Positions 42,309 through 50,401 of a DNA stretch of 64,000 nucleotides are shown one piece after another. Source of the stretch: a bacterium (GTDB lineage: Bacteria > Bacillota > Clostridia > Lachnospirales > Lachnospiraceae); NCBI GenBank assembly GCA_004562765.1, contig SFRL01000003.1:62001-126000 (forward strand), in the 5' to 3' direction. Every line of letters begins with the position of its first letter. The first letter of the stretch is position 1. The notes beneath the pieces were generated by a model. The model did no database searches. It was not told the DNA's origin and saw nothing but the letters and a program-made list of their open reading frames with translations. The position numbers and the translations under genes were made by a program.

Positions 42309-45300
42309 TCAATGATCATGCTTCCGCATAATTCTTCCGAAATAGTTTCTATTGTTCCTATATGTTACCTTCCCCTCGTCAATAATTATCTGACGCAGCT
42401 TCGTTCTCTCGTCACCCATTTTCTTGCGTTGCTCATCGCTATAATCTTTCAGATATCGCTCGAAATCATCGAAATATAGCAGCATACCTTCCAGGAACTC
42501 CGGATCATCTTTAAACTTTTCCGTTATCATTTTCTTCCAACGCTCCTTACCTACATCCGAATCCGGATCCGAATTTGCTAAATTATCATCGTAGCTGTCT
42601 AACATCCCCTCCTCAACCGTTTTCTTATTCGGATCCTGATTGTTTATCCCGACCGTCCAGTCTTTCTCCTCCTTCAGGAAACGATCGCTATGTTCATCTC
42701 TTGCTTTCTTGATGCCTTTTTGCAACAGATCCAGACGCTTACCGGTTGCTTCGATCTCCTCATCCGTCAACAGATCCTTCAGCACATAGCGAATAGTCGC
42801 ACTGTCAAGCTGCTCGATCCGTGTAGCAAGTCCATCATCCATAAAGGGTATGATCATCTCTAAGGTCTCCGGATCAAACACTCTCAGATCCTTACGATAA
42901 GGATTTTTTGCTGATGCCACATCTGTATTTGTACCAAAAGCCCCATCATTATCGATCCCCTGAACACCGATAACGGTGCCCTGATCATCGGTTTTATACA
43001 GCATATTATTTCTATGGCGATCCACCTGACCACAAAGTATATCCAACACCTGCAGATTCGTCAGATCTCGTATGAACCCGGAATCGATCTTATTCTCCGT
43101 AATTGCATTCTCTACTTCGCCGTATTCCTTACCTTCTGCCTGATCCATCAGGTTTCCGCGGGTTGTCTGGCCGGTTGCCTGATCCAGTATATCCACCGTC
43201 CGGGATTTGGCCACCAGGTTTTCCAGCCCCAGCAGCTCAGCAATGCGGCTGGTGGCCACATTACGCCTGCTCATATTTGCCATGCCGCCCTCTTCCGTAA
43301 TGCCGAGCGATATCATCAGACTTTCAATGGTGGTCTTCACCTGAGCTGTTCGCTTCTTGCAGTATTCTGCAGCCAGAAGCCCTTCTTCCGAAAAATCTTT
43401 ATTCTCCAGACTGGCATCACGACTCAACGCCTGCAATAATTCTTTATCCTTTTCTGACAAGTTCGGATATTTCTGCAGGGTATCCTGCATCGCAAAATAA
43501 TGAGGCGCATCATCTCCCTTCTCTTTTATGATCTCCAGATTAAAACTGTCTTCTTTTTTAAAATACTTGGTGACAGCGCGATCCCCTTCCTGTAATTCGA
43601 TCTTTATAGTATCAGATGCCGCACCGCCTTCGGCAGACCCTAATTTTGAATAGTCCTCCACGGTCAGCTGCATCGCTCTGACACCACCAATCACAGACTG
43701 CCAGGTTTCCTTCGCCTGCTCATCCGCTGGCATACTGTAAAATTCAAAGAGTTTTGATCCACAGCCACGCAGATCCTTTTCTGCATAATTCTGAATCAGA
43801 AGCACAATGCTTCGACGCGCCTTACCGTTTTTCGTGCGAGGATTGCGCGCGGTATATTGCTTACATGCATCCAAAAGTTCCTGTAAGGCCGCGCAGGCTG
43901 CCTTCAATGTCTCTATATTTTCTGATGAGACATGACCAAATCCCTGATCCATGGCCTTTGCCGTTTGTTCCAACGCAACCATTACCCTGTTAAAGTATTT
44001 AGAATTCTTCCGCCCGAGACCTCCCTTTTCGGAATTGGAAAGCTGCTGCTCCAAATTCCGAAAATCTCTCGCCGGATTTCCTTTCGGCTGGTTTGTCTGC
44101 ACTGCATCCTGCGTTTCTGTTTGCTGCGCTTCTGTTTGCTGCGTTTCTGTTTGCTGCGTTTGTGTCTGTTGCGTTGTGGGAGCTGCCGGCTGCTCTAAAA
44201 TCTGTATCCATGTCATATTTTTCTTTGCCAGTTCCTCATCATTGTTCGCGATCCTAAGCGTCCGCATGTCAAATCGACACATAAACAGCAGCATCCTCGC
44301 ATATCTGCGACATACCCTTCCAACAGCAGTCGGTGCGTCTGCGTGTGTCCTTGCGTACTGATCTGACAACTCAGCCACCTCCATATATGCTTTCTTCAGC
44401 TTTTCCCAGCTTTTCTTTTGCTTGTCTTCCGTGATCGTATCACCAAGCACCTTATATAACGCCTCATATTGGGTGATCAAATGCTTATATGCCGGATTGA
44501 TCGCCCCGCCGCCCAGCCTTTCAGACATCCTTAACTCGTCCAATAACGTTTTTCTCATGGAAGGTCCGGTGGGCCCGGTAGTCTGCTGCTGTTGCTGGGG
44601 CGGCTGTTGCTGCCCCTCATTCTGCTGCGCTGTCTGGTTCTGCTGTTCTGCCTGATCCTGTGACTCTCCCTGATTCTTCGGCACTTCTGTATTTGTTTCC
44701 TGTTGCTGCTGTGTTTCTTCGGTGTTCGTTTGCGCCTGACTCTGCTGATCTTTCTGCACGACCGGTACCGGTGGTACGGGCTGCTGCTGCGTCTGTGCGA
44801 CCGGCTCCGGAGCTACCGGTGTCTGCTGCGTCTGTGCGACCGGCTGCGGCGGTACCGGTGTCTGCTGCGTCTGTGCGACCGGCTTCGAAGCTACCGGTGT
44901 CTGCTGCGTCTGTGCGACCGGCTTCGGCGGTACCGGCGGCAATACCTGCTGTGTGACCGGCTTCACACCCGCCGGCGGAAGATCTCCAAAGGGAGATGGA
45001 ATTACCGGATTTACATCTCTCCCTGCACGCATTGTCTCGATCTTAGATTCGCAATCCTTATTCAACGCGTACAGACAGCTCATCAGTTGTTTTGTATTTC
45101 CGACATTTTTTGCCTTTCCCCTATTTACATACATTCCTCCTACTTTCTCCGCACCGCCTCCGAAAGACGTTAGATTTGTTCTACAAGCCTGTATGAGCAC
45201 CTGTATTGCCGTCAGTTTCGCTATGATGGCATCCCTGCCCTGCTCATCTCTTCCCTGACCGGAATTGATCATGTCCGTATACTCATCCAACAGATTGCCA

Positions 45301-46823
45301 AGATTTCTGTAGGGTTTCGGAAACTTGTCAAACGTGCACCCGCTCGCAGCCTCAAATCCTGCTTTTGAAAATAAGCTCCCCTGCAGACCGTTCGGCCCCT
45401 GAAGAACCACATTTTGAGCCCGATTATTCTGCATAGCGGCAGGCACAATGGTTTTTCTTCCCATGCCTGCGGTCTGATCACTGCCGCCGGTTTGCACGAC
45501 CTGTTGTTTCACAGGATCCGTAGTGGCGACTTCTTTTTCCTCTCTTTTTAATTGATCCTCTTCGCGTTCCAGTTTCTCAACTTCAGCTCCCTGCTGAGGC
45601 GTTTCCTTCTTCGGTGCTTCCGGCTGCGGTGTTACCTTCTTCGGCACTTCCTTTTTTGACGTATCTTTCGTCAACTCCTCCAGTTCTTTCTCTTCATTTA
45701 CTTTTCCCGGCTTAGGCAGATCACCATGCAGTCGATCCGCAGGAGAAGTAACGGGAGCATTTTTTTTGGGATTCAGAACTTCTTCACACTGCCTCTTCAG
45801 CATTGTCATCGTACGCGTAAGCCTTGCCTCTGCAAACTCCTGACCCTCCGCCATGGCAGCCTGATTCTTCTTTTTGTCATCAATATACATATCCGCAAGT
45901 GACCAGATCTGCCCTAATGCCATCTGGCTGTCGTCATTTAGCTGCATCTTTCCTGCCGGACCAAGTGTCAGCTTTTCCAGATACGTATCCAACAGAGGAA
46001 GGATATCTCTGTATTTTTCAGGGATCTGATCCATGCTCAGCCCACTCATAACCATAAACTGCTCTTTCGTCATCACTCCGAAGCCTGCGGTCACCACAAT
46101 ATCATTCATCGATCTACCTGTATATTTGTTGTCAGCCAGATTCTTTACAGAGAGCTTTGAATCGTTTGCATTTTCCGGCTTTTTGTCCAACAGCTGCTTC
46201 CATGTGGATTGCGAGTCGATCATATCCGGTCTCTGAATCGCCATATTCAGTCTCATCACATCAGATTTGCACAGATGCAGTAGTGCCCTGGCATGTCTTT
46301 TGCGGGATTTGCCACTGGAAGTAAACGCGGTTTTATGTGTATTCACATACTGATGTGCTGCACTGGCGATCCAGATATAGGTTTTTCTCAGATCGCGCCA
46401 GCTAACAAGCATATTCTCTTTCTTAACCTGCTCATTCAGCTGTTCATCAAGTTTTTTTAGGCCTTCCTTCATGGCGGTGTAATTCACGTCATCCGGTTCT
46501 TTTCCGAATTTGCCTGTGCTTTCCAGCGTCTGTTTGATCTCATTTCGCACCTGGCTGTTTCCGGTTCCTGCAACCTGCTGATTCGTCACACTCTGAGCAA
46601 GCAACGCCTGATCCTTGTCTGCTTCCGTTGCCTTCTTTGCCTGACCATTCGGCTGTCCCACAGCTCCTGTCTGCACGCTCTGCCGGCCAATGACATCCAG
46701 CGCATCTTCCTCTTTTTCCTCTTTTTTTAATTGATCCTCTTCGCGTTCCAGTGTCCCAACTTCCTCTCCCGGCTGCGCATTCGTCAGGTTATCCTGAACT
46801 ACAACTGTATCATGTCCAACCAT
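42309..46823 (-). CDS. 1504-residue modular kinase-like protein, candidate eCIS cargo
   Basis: A very large protein without signal peptide, 12 bp downstream of the eCIS ATPase. Its acidic N-terminus contains LEREEDQLKKEEKE, repeated near residue 420 (LEREEDQLKREEKE). A helical module with YTAMKEGLKKLDEQL, SGKSRKRHARALLHLCKSD and QSTWKQLLD appears near 95-225 and again, diverged, near 780-890. Two copies of a second module share the pattern SG...P..YR.L..LLDEY. A Pro/Gln-rich linker (about 620-755) separates halves. The C-terminal third matches the 730-residue protein, with KYFKKEDS, NMSRRNVATSRIAELLG, DRHRNN (1268-1273), GIDNDG (1289-1294) and the terminal NRNYFGRI (1491-1498). Kinase activity and cargo role are inference. 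Confidence 0.6.
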   Translation of the reverse strand: MVGHDTVVVQDNLTNAQPGEEVGTLEREEDQLKKEEKEEDALDVIGRQSVQTGAVGQPNGQAKKATEADKDQALLAQSVTNQQVAGTGNSQVRNEIKQTLESTGKFGKEPDDVNYTAMKEGLKKLDEQLNEQVKKENMLVSWRDLRKTYIWIASAAHQYVNTHKTAFTSSGKSRKRHARALLHLCKSDVMRLNMAIQRPDMIDSQSTWKQLLDKKPENANDSKLSVKNLADNKYTGRSMNDIVVTAGFGVMTKEQFMVMSGLSMDQIPEKYRDILPLLDTYLEKLTLGPAGKMQLNDDSQMALGQIWSLADMYIDDKKKNQAAMAEGQEFAEARLTRTMTMLKRQCEEVLNPKKNAPVTSPADRLHGDLPKPGKVNEEKELEELTKDTSKKEVPKKVTPQPEAPKKETPQQGAEVEKLEREEDQLKREEKEVATTDPVKQQVVQTGGSDQTAGMGRKTIVPAAMQNNRAQNVVLQGPNGLQGSLFSKAGFEAASGCTFDKFPKPYRNLGNLLDEYTDMINSGQGRDEQGRDAIIAKLTAIQVLIQACRTNLTSFGGGAEKVGGMYVNRGKAKNVGNTKQLMSCLYALNKDCESKIETMRAGRDVNPVIPSPFGDLPPAGVKPVTQQVLPPVPPKPVAQTQQTPVASKPVAQTQQTPVPPQPVAQTQQTPVAPEPVAQTQQQPVPPVPVVQKDQQSQAQTNTEETQQQQETNTEVPKNQGESQDQAEQQNQTAQQNEGQQQPPQQQQQTTGPTGPSMRKTLLDELRMSERLGGGAINPAYKHLITQYEALYKVLGDTITEDKQKKSWEKLKKAYMEVAELSDQYARTHADAPTAVGRVCRRYARMLLFMCRFDMRTLRIANNDEELAKKNMTWIQILEQPAAPTTQQTQTQQTETQQTEAQQTETQDAVQTNQPKGNPARDFRNLEQQLSNSEKGGLGRKNSKYFNRVMVALEQTAKAMDQGFGHVSSENIETLKAACAALQELLDACKQYTARNPRTKNGKARRSIVLLIQNYAEKDLRGCGSKLFEFYSMPADEQAKETWQSVIGGVRAMQLTVEDYSKLGSAEGGAASDTIKIELQEGDRAVTKYFKKEDSFNLEIIKEKGDDAPHYFAMQDTLQKYPNLSEKDKELLQALSRDASLENKDFSEEGLLAAEYCKKRTAQVKTTIESLMISLGITEEGGMANMSRRNVATSRIAELLGLENLVAKSRTVDILDQATGQTTRGNLMDQAEGKEYGEVENAITENKIDSGFIRDLTNLQVLDILCGQVDRHRNNMLYKTDDQGTVIGVQGIDNDGAFGTNTDVASAKNPYRKDLRVFDPETLEMIIPFMDDGLATRIEQLDSATIRYVLKDLLTDEEIEATGKRLDLLQKGIKKARDEHSDRFLKEEKDWTVGINNQDPNKKTVEEGMLDSYDDNLANSDPDSDVGKERWKKMITEKFKDDPEFLEGMLLYFDDFERYLKDYSDEQRKKMGDERTKLRQIIIDEGKVTYRNNRNYFGRIMRKHDH
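44760..44960 (-). repeat. In-frame Pro/Gln-rich repeats
   Basis: Imperfect 42-bp units encoding PVAxxPVAQTQQT recur about five times within the 1504-residue gene. Several units are nearly identical at DNA level (for example gtctgctgcgtctgtgcgac repeats), so the linker is probably length-variable. Confidence 0.85.
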
Positions 46824-46835
46824 TCTACGTTCCTC

Positions 46836-48959
46836 CTACACTCTGGCATATATCATATATTGTCCCAAACTGGAACGGTTCAAAAATTCACCGATCTTTT
46901 CATATTCCATCTGTATCGCCGGGATCAGTTCTGCCGGCGTGATCACGATCTCGTCCGTATCCTCGGATGCCGCCATATATGCGGCGTTATACAGTATGGA
47001 CTTGATGTTGCTGCCGCTCAGTTCCAGATTGTCTGCAAAGAATTCCAGATCGATCGACGGATCGATCTTCACATGTTCCGGCAGGATCGTCTGCCAGAGC
47101 TTTAGGATCGTTTCCTTATCCGGAAGTTCAAAATTGATACTATAAGTAAGCCTTCGCATCACGGCGGGATCAAAGTTCTTCATCAGATTGGTCGCAAGGA
47201 TCGCAACCCCGGGATATTCCTCCATCTTCTGAAGCAGGAAGGAAACCTCTGCATTGGCATGCTTATCGTTCGTTCCACTGATCTCTGTACGCTGGGAAAA
47301 GATCGAGTCAGCCTCGTCAAAAAACAGGATGATATTTCCCTTTTTCGCCTCATCAAAGACCTTGCCCAGATTTTTTTCCGTCTCACCGATATATTTGCTG
47401 ACCAGCTGGCTGATATCCACGCGGTAGAGCTCCATGCCCAGCTCCTTTGCCAACACCTGGGCACACATCGTCTTTCCCGTACCGGGCTTACCGTAAAATA
47501 AGACGGTTACACCCTTTCCGTATGCCAGCTTCTTGTTCAGGCCGCAGCGCTCGCCCACCTGATATTTGAGGTTGACACGCTTCATGACAAGCTCAAGAGT
47601 TCTTCTGACCGGCTCCTTCAGCTCGATATCATTCCATCCAAACACCGCAGGCACTCTGCTGGCAAGCCCTTCAAAATTAATGCTTCCTGATGAGAATACC
47701 GCCTGCTCCAGATGGCCCTTTTCGATGTGCTCTGCGCCTTCCATCTGTCTGTACAATTCTGCCTGTTCCATGACTCTTCGGATCATACCTGCATTCAGGG
47801 AATACTTTGATGCCAGATGGTCTGCTTTATCCAACCGCGCATGGGGATATTCTCCCAAGACCCCCTGCCACACGGCTTTTTTCAAGGAAATGTCTTCACC
47901 GATCGGAATATCAGCAAAGGGGATCTCCATATGTCTGGCATCCTCTTCCGACATCGAACCAAAGACCATTTCGTTCTCTTTCAAAAGTTCTCGCAGCAGT
48001 TCACGCATCCGGGCATTCATCCGTGCATCCGCTGCCTTTCCTGATTCTGAAGAATCCTCCACGTACACGATCGGTCGCTCCAGATAACACTCCGTCCGAA
48101 GCTCTGTGAGTACCGTATCAAACAGATCTCCGCCTGCTGTATTCAGCGCATCCAGCCGGATCACAAGGAGCTTTCTTCCCAGCTGCTGCGCCACCTTCGA
48201 GAGCAGTGATTTTTTGCCGCTGTAAATACCTCCCTTTAATCTGACAAAGCATCCGGATGCAGTGATCGAACCTTCCGCCTGTGCAGCTTCGTGGAAGAGA
48301 CCCAGGATCTGCTCCAGATAGCCTTCGATCCCATAGAGCACATCCGTATTTTCGTAATATCTATAATAACGGCGATAGATGCCCTGATCCACGGGCATGG
48401 ATCTGCTCCGTCTGATGAGCATCTCCTTAAGCCCGATCTCCGTCCCAAAGAACACCTCACCCCGTGGCTTCATGAGACAGTATCTGCCAAAATTACAGGT
48501 GTCCGTGAGCAGCTGTAAATACTCACCGGATGTGATCTCTACCGCATAGCGCATCAGATCCAGGTAAAATGCACATGTGGTCTTTGACTCGTTCCGAAGC
48601 TGCAGATATTTCCGGTATCCGCGATAACAGCTGGCGGACAGCTGCGGCATCAAAAGAAGCCAAAACAGCAGTTTCTCCTTTCGCCCAAGCTTTAACATTC
48701 TCAGCATGCCAACGATAGGAATCTCATCCGAACTTACTTCTTCGCGCGCATCGATCCAATCCATGATCGCACGGATCTGTTCATGCGCTTCATCCAGCGA
48801 CGGATCCGGCAATGCCTCTGCCGTAATGTCAAAATCATCGGTTCCGAACTCCTCATTCAGCACATAGTCGAACAGGTAATCAAGCAATCCCTCGTATTCC
48901 TGCAGTACTTCCTCATTGTTCAAAAACGGGCGTCCCTCGTCATAAGCATTTAAATACAT
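46836..48959 (-). CDS. eCIS AAA+ ATPase (Pvc15-like)
   Basis: A 707-residue ATPase of the type found in eCIS loci. An N-terminal helical domain is followed by a degenerate ATPase domain (GGIYSGKKS at 243-251, PIVYVEDS at 296-303) and a complete AAA+ domain: FYGKPGTGKTMCAQVLAKEL (Walker A 490-497), ILFFDEADSIFSQR (Walker B 545-551), and NFDPAVMRRLTYSINFELPD with the arginine-finger region. In PVC the ATPase is needed for assembly or loading. Here it is 20 kb from the structural genes but starts its own operon with the candidate cargo gene, behind a strong promoter and the shared upstream element. Confidence 0.88.
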   Translation of the reverse strand: MYLNAYDEGRPFLNNEEVLQEYEGLLDYLFDYVLNEEFGTDDFDITAEALPDPSLDEAHEQIRAIMDWIDAREEVSSDEIPIVGMLRMLKLGRKEKLLFWLLLMPQLSASCYRGYRKYLQLRNESKTTCAFYLDLMRYAVEITSGEYLQLLTDTCNFGRYCLMKPRGEVFFGTEIGLKEMLIRRSRSMPVDQGIYRRYYRYYENTDVLYGIEGYLEQILGLFHEAAQAEGSITASGCFVRLKGGIYSGKKSLLSKVAQQLGRKLLVIRLDALNTAGGDLFDTVLTELRTECYLERPIVYVEDSSESGKAADARMNARMRELLRELLKENEMVFGSMSEEDARHMEIPFADIPIGEDISLKKAVWQGVLGEYPHARLDKADHLASKYSLNAGMIRRVMEQAELYRQMEGAEHIEKGHLEQAVFSSGSINFEGLASRVPAVFGWNDIELKEPVRRTLELVMKRVNLKYQVGERCGLNKKLAYGKGVTVLFYGKPGTGKTMCAQVLAKELGMELYRVDISQLVSKYIGETEKNLGKVFDEAKKGNIILFFDEADSIFSQRTEISGTNDKHANAEVSFLLQKMEEYPGVAILATNLMKNFDPAVMRRLTYSINFELPDKETILKLWQTILPEHVKIDPSIDLEFFADNLELSGSNIKSILYNAAYMAASEDTDEIVITPAELIPAIQMEYEKIGEFLNRSSLGQYMIYARV

Positions 48960-49004
48960 CTTTCATTCCTCACTATTGTAAATAGGCCAAACTCTTCCAA
49001 ATAA

Positions 49005-49034
49005 ATTATGCAGGGTTTTTGCAAGAAATGTCAA
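49005..49034 (-). promoter_or_regulatory. Promoter of the eCIS ATPase operon
   Basis: On the minus strand a perfect TTGACA (49029-49034), 18-bp spacer and CATAAT (49005-49010). Six bases separate the -35 from the shared 45-bp element. Confidence 0.75.
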
Positions 49035-49040
49035 TACAAA

Positions 49041-49085
49041 TGGCTCAAAACGACATAAAATGAGCTTAAATGGACAAAAAAGGCA
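49041..49085 (-). promoter_or_regulatory. Shared upstream element, copy 2 (ATPase operon)
   Basis: Aligns without gaps to 27395-27439, sharing CAAAACGACAT and TAAATnGACAAAAAAG. It has the same distance to the -35 box as the copy at the structural operon. The outer end merges with the T-tract of the asd terminator. Confidence 0.55.
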
Positions 49086-49107
49086 CCGTTTCCGGTGCCT
49101 TTTTTAA
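49076..49107 (-). terminator. Terminator of asd
   Basis: A perfect stem (AAAAAAGGCACC pairing with GGTGCCTTTTTT, 6-nt loop) can end transcription in both directions; on the minus strand it follows the asd stop directly. Confidence 0.9.
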
Positions 49108-49112
49108 TACTG

Positions 49113-50198
49113 TTATTTCTTTGTGATATATCCCTGGGCCTTTAAGGTCTCTGCACAGAGTACCGCGCCGCCCGCTGCGCCGCGCAAGGTGTTGTGTGAC
49201 AGTCCGATGAACTTCCAGTCGTAAACGGTGTCCTCTCTCAGACGACCAACGCTGACGCCCATGCCGTTCTCATAATCCACATCCAGTGTTACCTGAGGAC
49301 GGTTGTCCTCCTCCAGATACTGGATGAACTGCTTCGGTGCGCTGGGCAGATCCAGCTCCTGCGGAAGTCCCTTGAATGCGCGAAGCTTTTCGATCAGCTG
49401 CTCCTTCGTGGGTTTCTTTTTGAATTTTACAAATACGGCTGCAGTATGACCGTTTAATACAGGAACACGGATGCACTGGCAGGTGATGACCGGAGAGGTG
49501 GCAGGTACGATCTCGCCATCCTTTACCTCGCCCCATACACGTAAGGGCTCCTTCTCACTCTTTTCTTCCTCGCCGCCGATGTACGGAATGATGTTTCCTT
49601 CCATCTCGGGCCAGTCCTTGAAGGTCTTTCCTGCGCCGGAGATCGCCTGATAAGTAGTAGCAACCACTTCATAGGGCTCAAACTCCTTCCATGCAGTCAG
49701 AACCGGTGTGTAGCTTTGGATGGAGCAGTTCGGTTTTACTGCGATAAATCCGCGGGTGGTGCCCAGTCTCTTCTTCTGTGACTCGATGACTGCAAAGTGC
49801 TCTGCGTTGATCTCCGGGATAACCATGGGTACATCCGGTGTCCAGCGGTGTGCGCTGTTGTTGGATACAACGGGAGTCTCTGTCTTTGCATAAGCCTCCT
49901 CGATGGCCTTGATCTCATCCTTTGTCATATCTACGGCACTGAATACAAAGTCAACCTCGGATGCAACTGCCTCCACTTCGTTGACATTTTTTACAATGAT
50001 ATTTTTTACAGCCTCAGGCATGGGTGTGGTCATCTTCCAGCGTCCGCCCACTGCCTGCTCATAAGTCTGTCCGGCACTGCGGGGGCTGGCTGCGATGGTG
50101 GTCACCTCAAACCAGGGGTGGTTCTCCAATATTGAAATGAACCGCTGTCCTACCATTCCGGTTCCGCCTAAAATACCGACTCTTAATTTCTCACTCAT
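49113..50198 (-). CDS. asd: Aspartate-semialdehyde dehydrogenase
   Basis: A 361-residue enzyme that reduces aspartyl phosphate to aspartate semialdehyde with NADPH, feeding lysine, threonine and methionine synthesis. The N-terminal nucleotide motif is GILGGTGMVGQRFISILENH; the active-site cysteine lies in AVKPNCSIQSYTPVL; the substrate region is RVPVLNGHTAAVFV. It belongs to the longer archaeal/fungal-like branch of the family rather than the E. coli one. It has its own promoter, a structured leader and a terminator, and appears to be a single-gene unit. Confidence 0.93.
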   Translation of the reverse strand: MSEKLRVGILGGTGMVGQRFISILENHPWFEVTTIAASPRSAGQTYEQAVGGRWKMTTPMPEAVKNIIVKNVNEVEAVASEVDFVFSAVDMTKDEIKAIEEAYAKTETPVVSNNSAHRWTPDVPMVIPEINAEHFAVIESQKKRLGTTRGFIAVKPNCSIQSYTPVLTAWKEFEPYEVVATTYQAISGAGKTFKDWPEMEGNIIPYIGGEEEKSEKEPLRVWGEVKDGEIVPATSPVITCQCIRVPVLNGHTAAVFVKFKKKPTKEQLIEKLRAFKGLPQELDLPSAPKQFIQYLEEDNRPQVTLDVDYENGMGVSVGRLREDTVYDWKFIGLSHNTLRGAAGGAVLCAETLKAQGYITKK

Positions 50199-50237
50199 TT
50201 CTCGCTAATCTCCTTTTATGATATATCTGTCTTTTCG

Positions 50238-50295
50238 CCGGGTATTGCTCTTTTGCTTCGCACACCCGGTTTTATTTGTCCGTCTCACGCGGACA
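50238..50295 (-). promoter_or_regulatory. Structured leader of asd (two hairpins)
   Basis: Between the promoter and asd are two stable hairpins: TGTCCG/CGGACA (50277-50295) and CCGGGT/ACCCGG (50238-50269). There is no terminator T-run and I recognise no known riboswitch. It may be a leader regulating asd or simply mRNA-stabilising structure. Confidence 0.4.
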
Positions 50296-50311
50296 TCTGT
50301 TTTTCCTGTAT

Positions 50312-50340
50312 ATACTAATACAATCTGCACAAAAATGCAA
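50312..50340 (-). promoter_or_regulatory. Promoter of asd
   Basis: On the minus strand TTGCAT (50335-50340), a 17-bp spacer and TAGTAT (50312-50317). The leader would be about 105 nt. Confidence 0.6.
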
Positions 50341-50360
50341 CACCTTTTTTATAGAATTTG

Positions 50361-50390
50361 CTACCCGACCGTTCGATACCTTCACAGTAG
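50361..50390. repeat. Small dispersed palindrome, copy C
   Basis: A 30-bp imperfect palindrome with CTAC/GTAG ends and the core GATACCTTCACAGT, matching copy B at 40819. It lies just beyond the argH stop. Confidence 0.5.
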
Positions 50391-50401
50391 CGGCGCAAAT
50401 C

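Noticed and set aside
43951..45173. Cys/Val- and Pro/Ala-rich plus-strand frames opposite the 1504-residue gene
   Set aside because: They arise from the Gln/Pro repeat codons read backwards; codon use and start sites are not gene-like.
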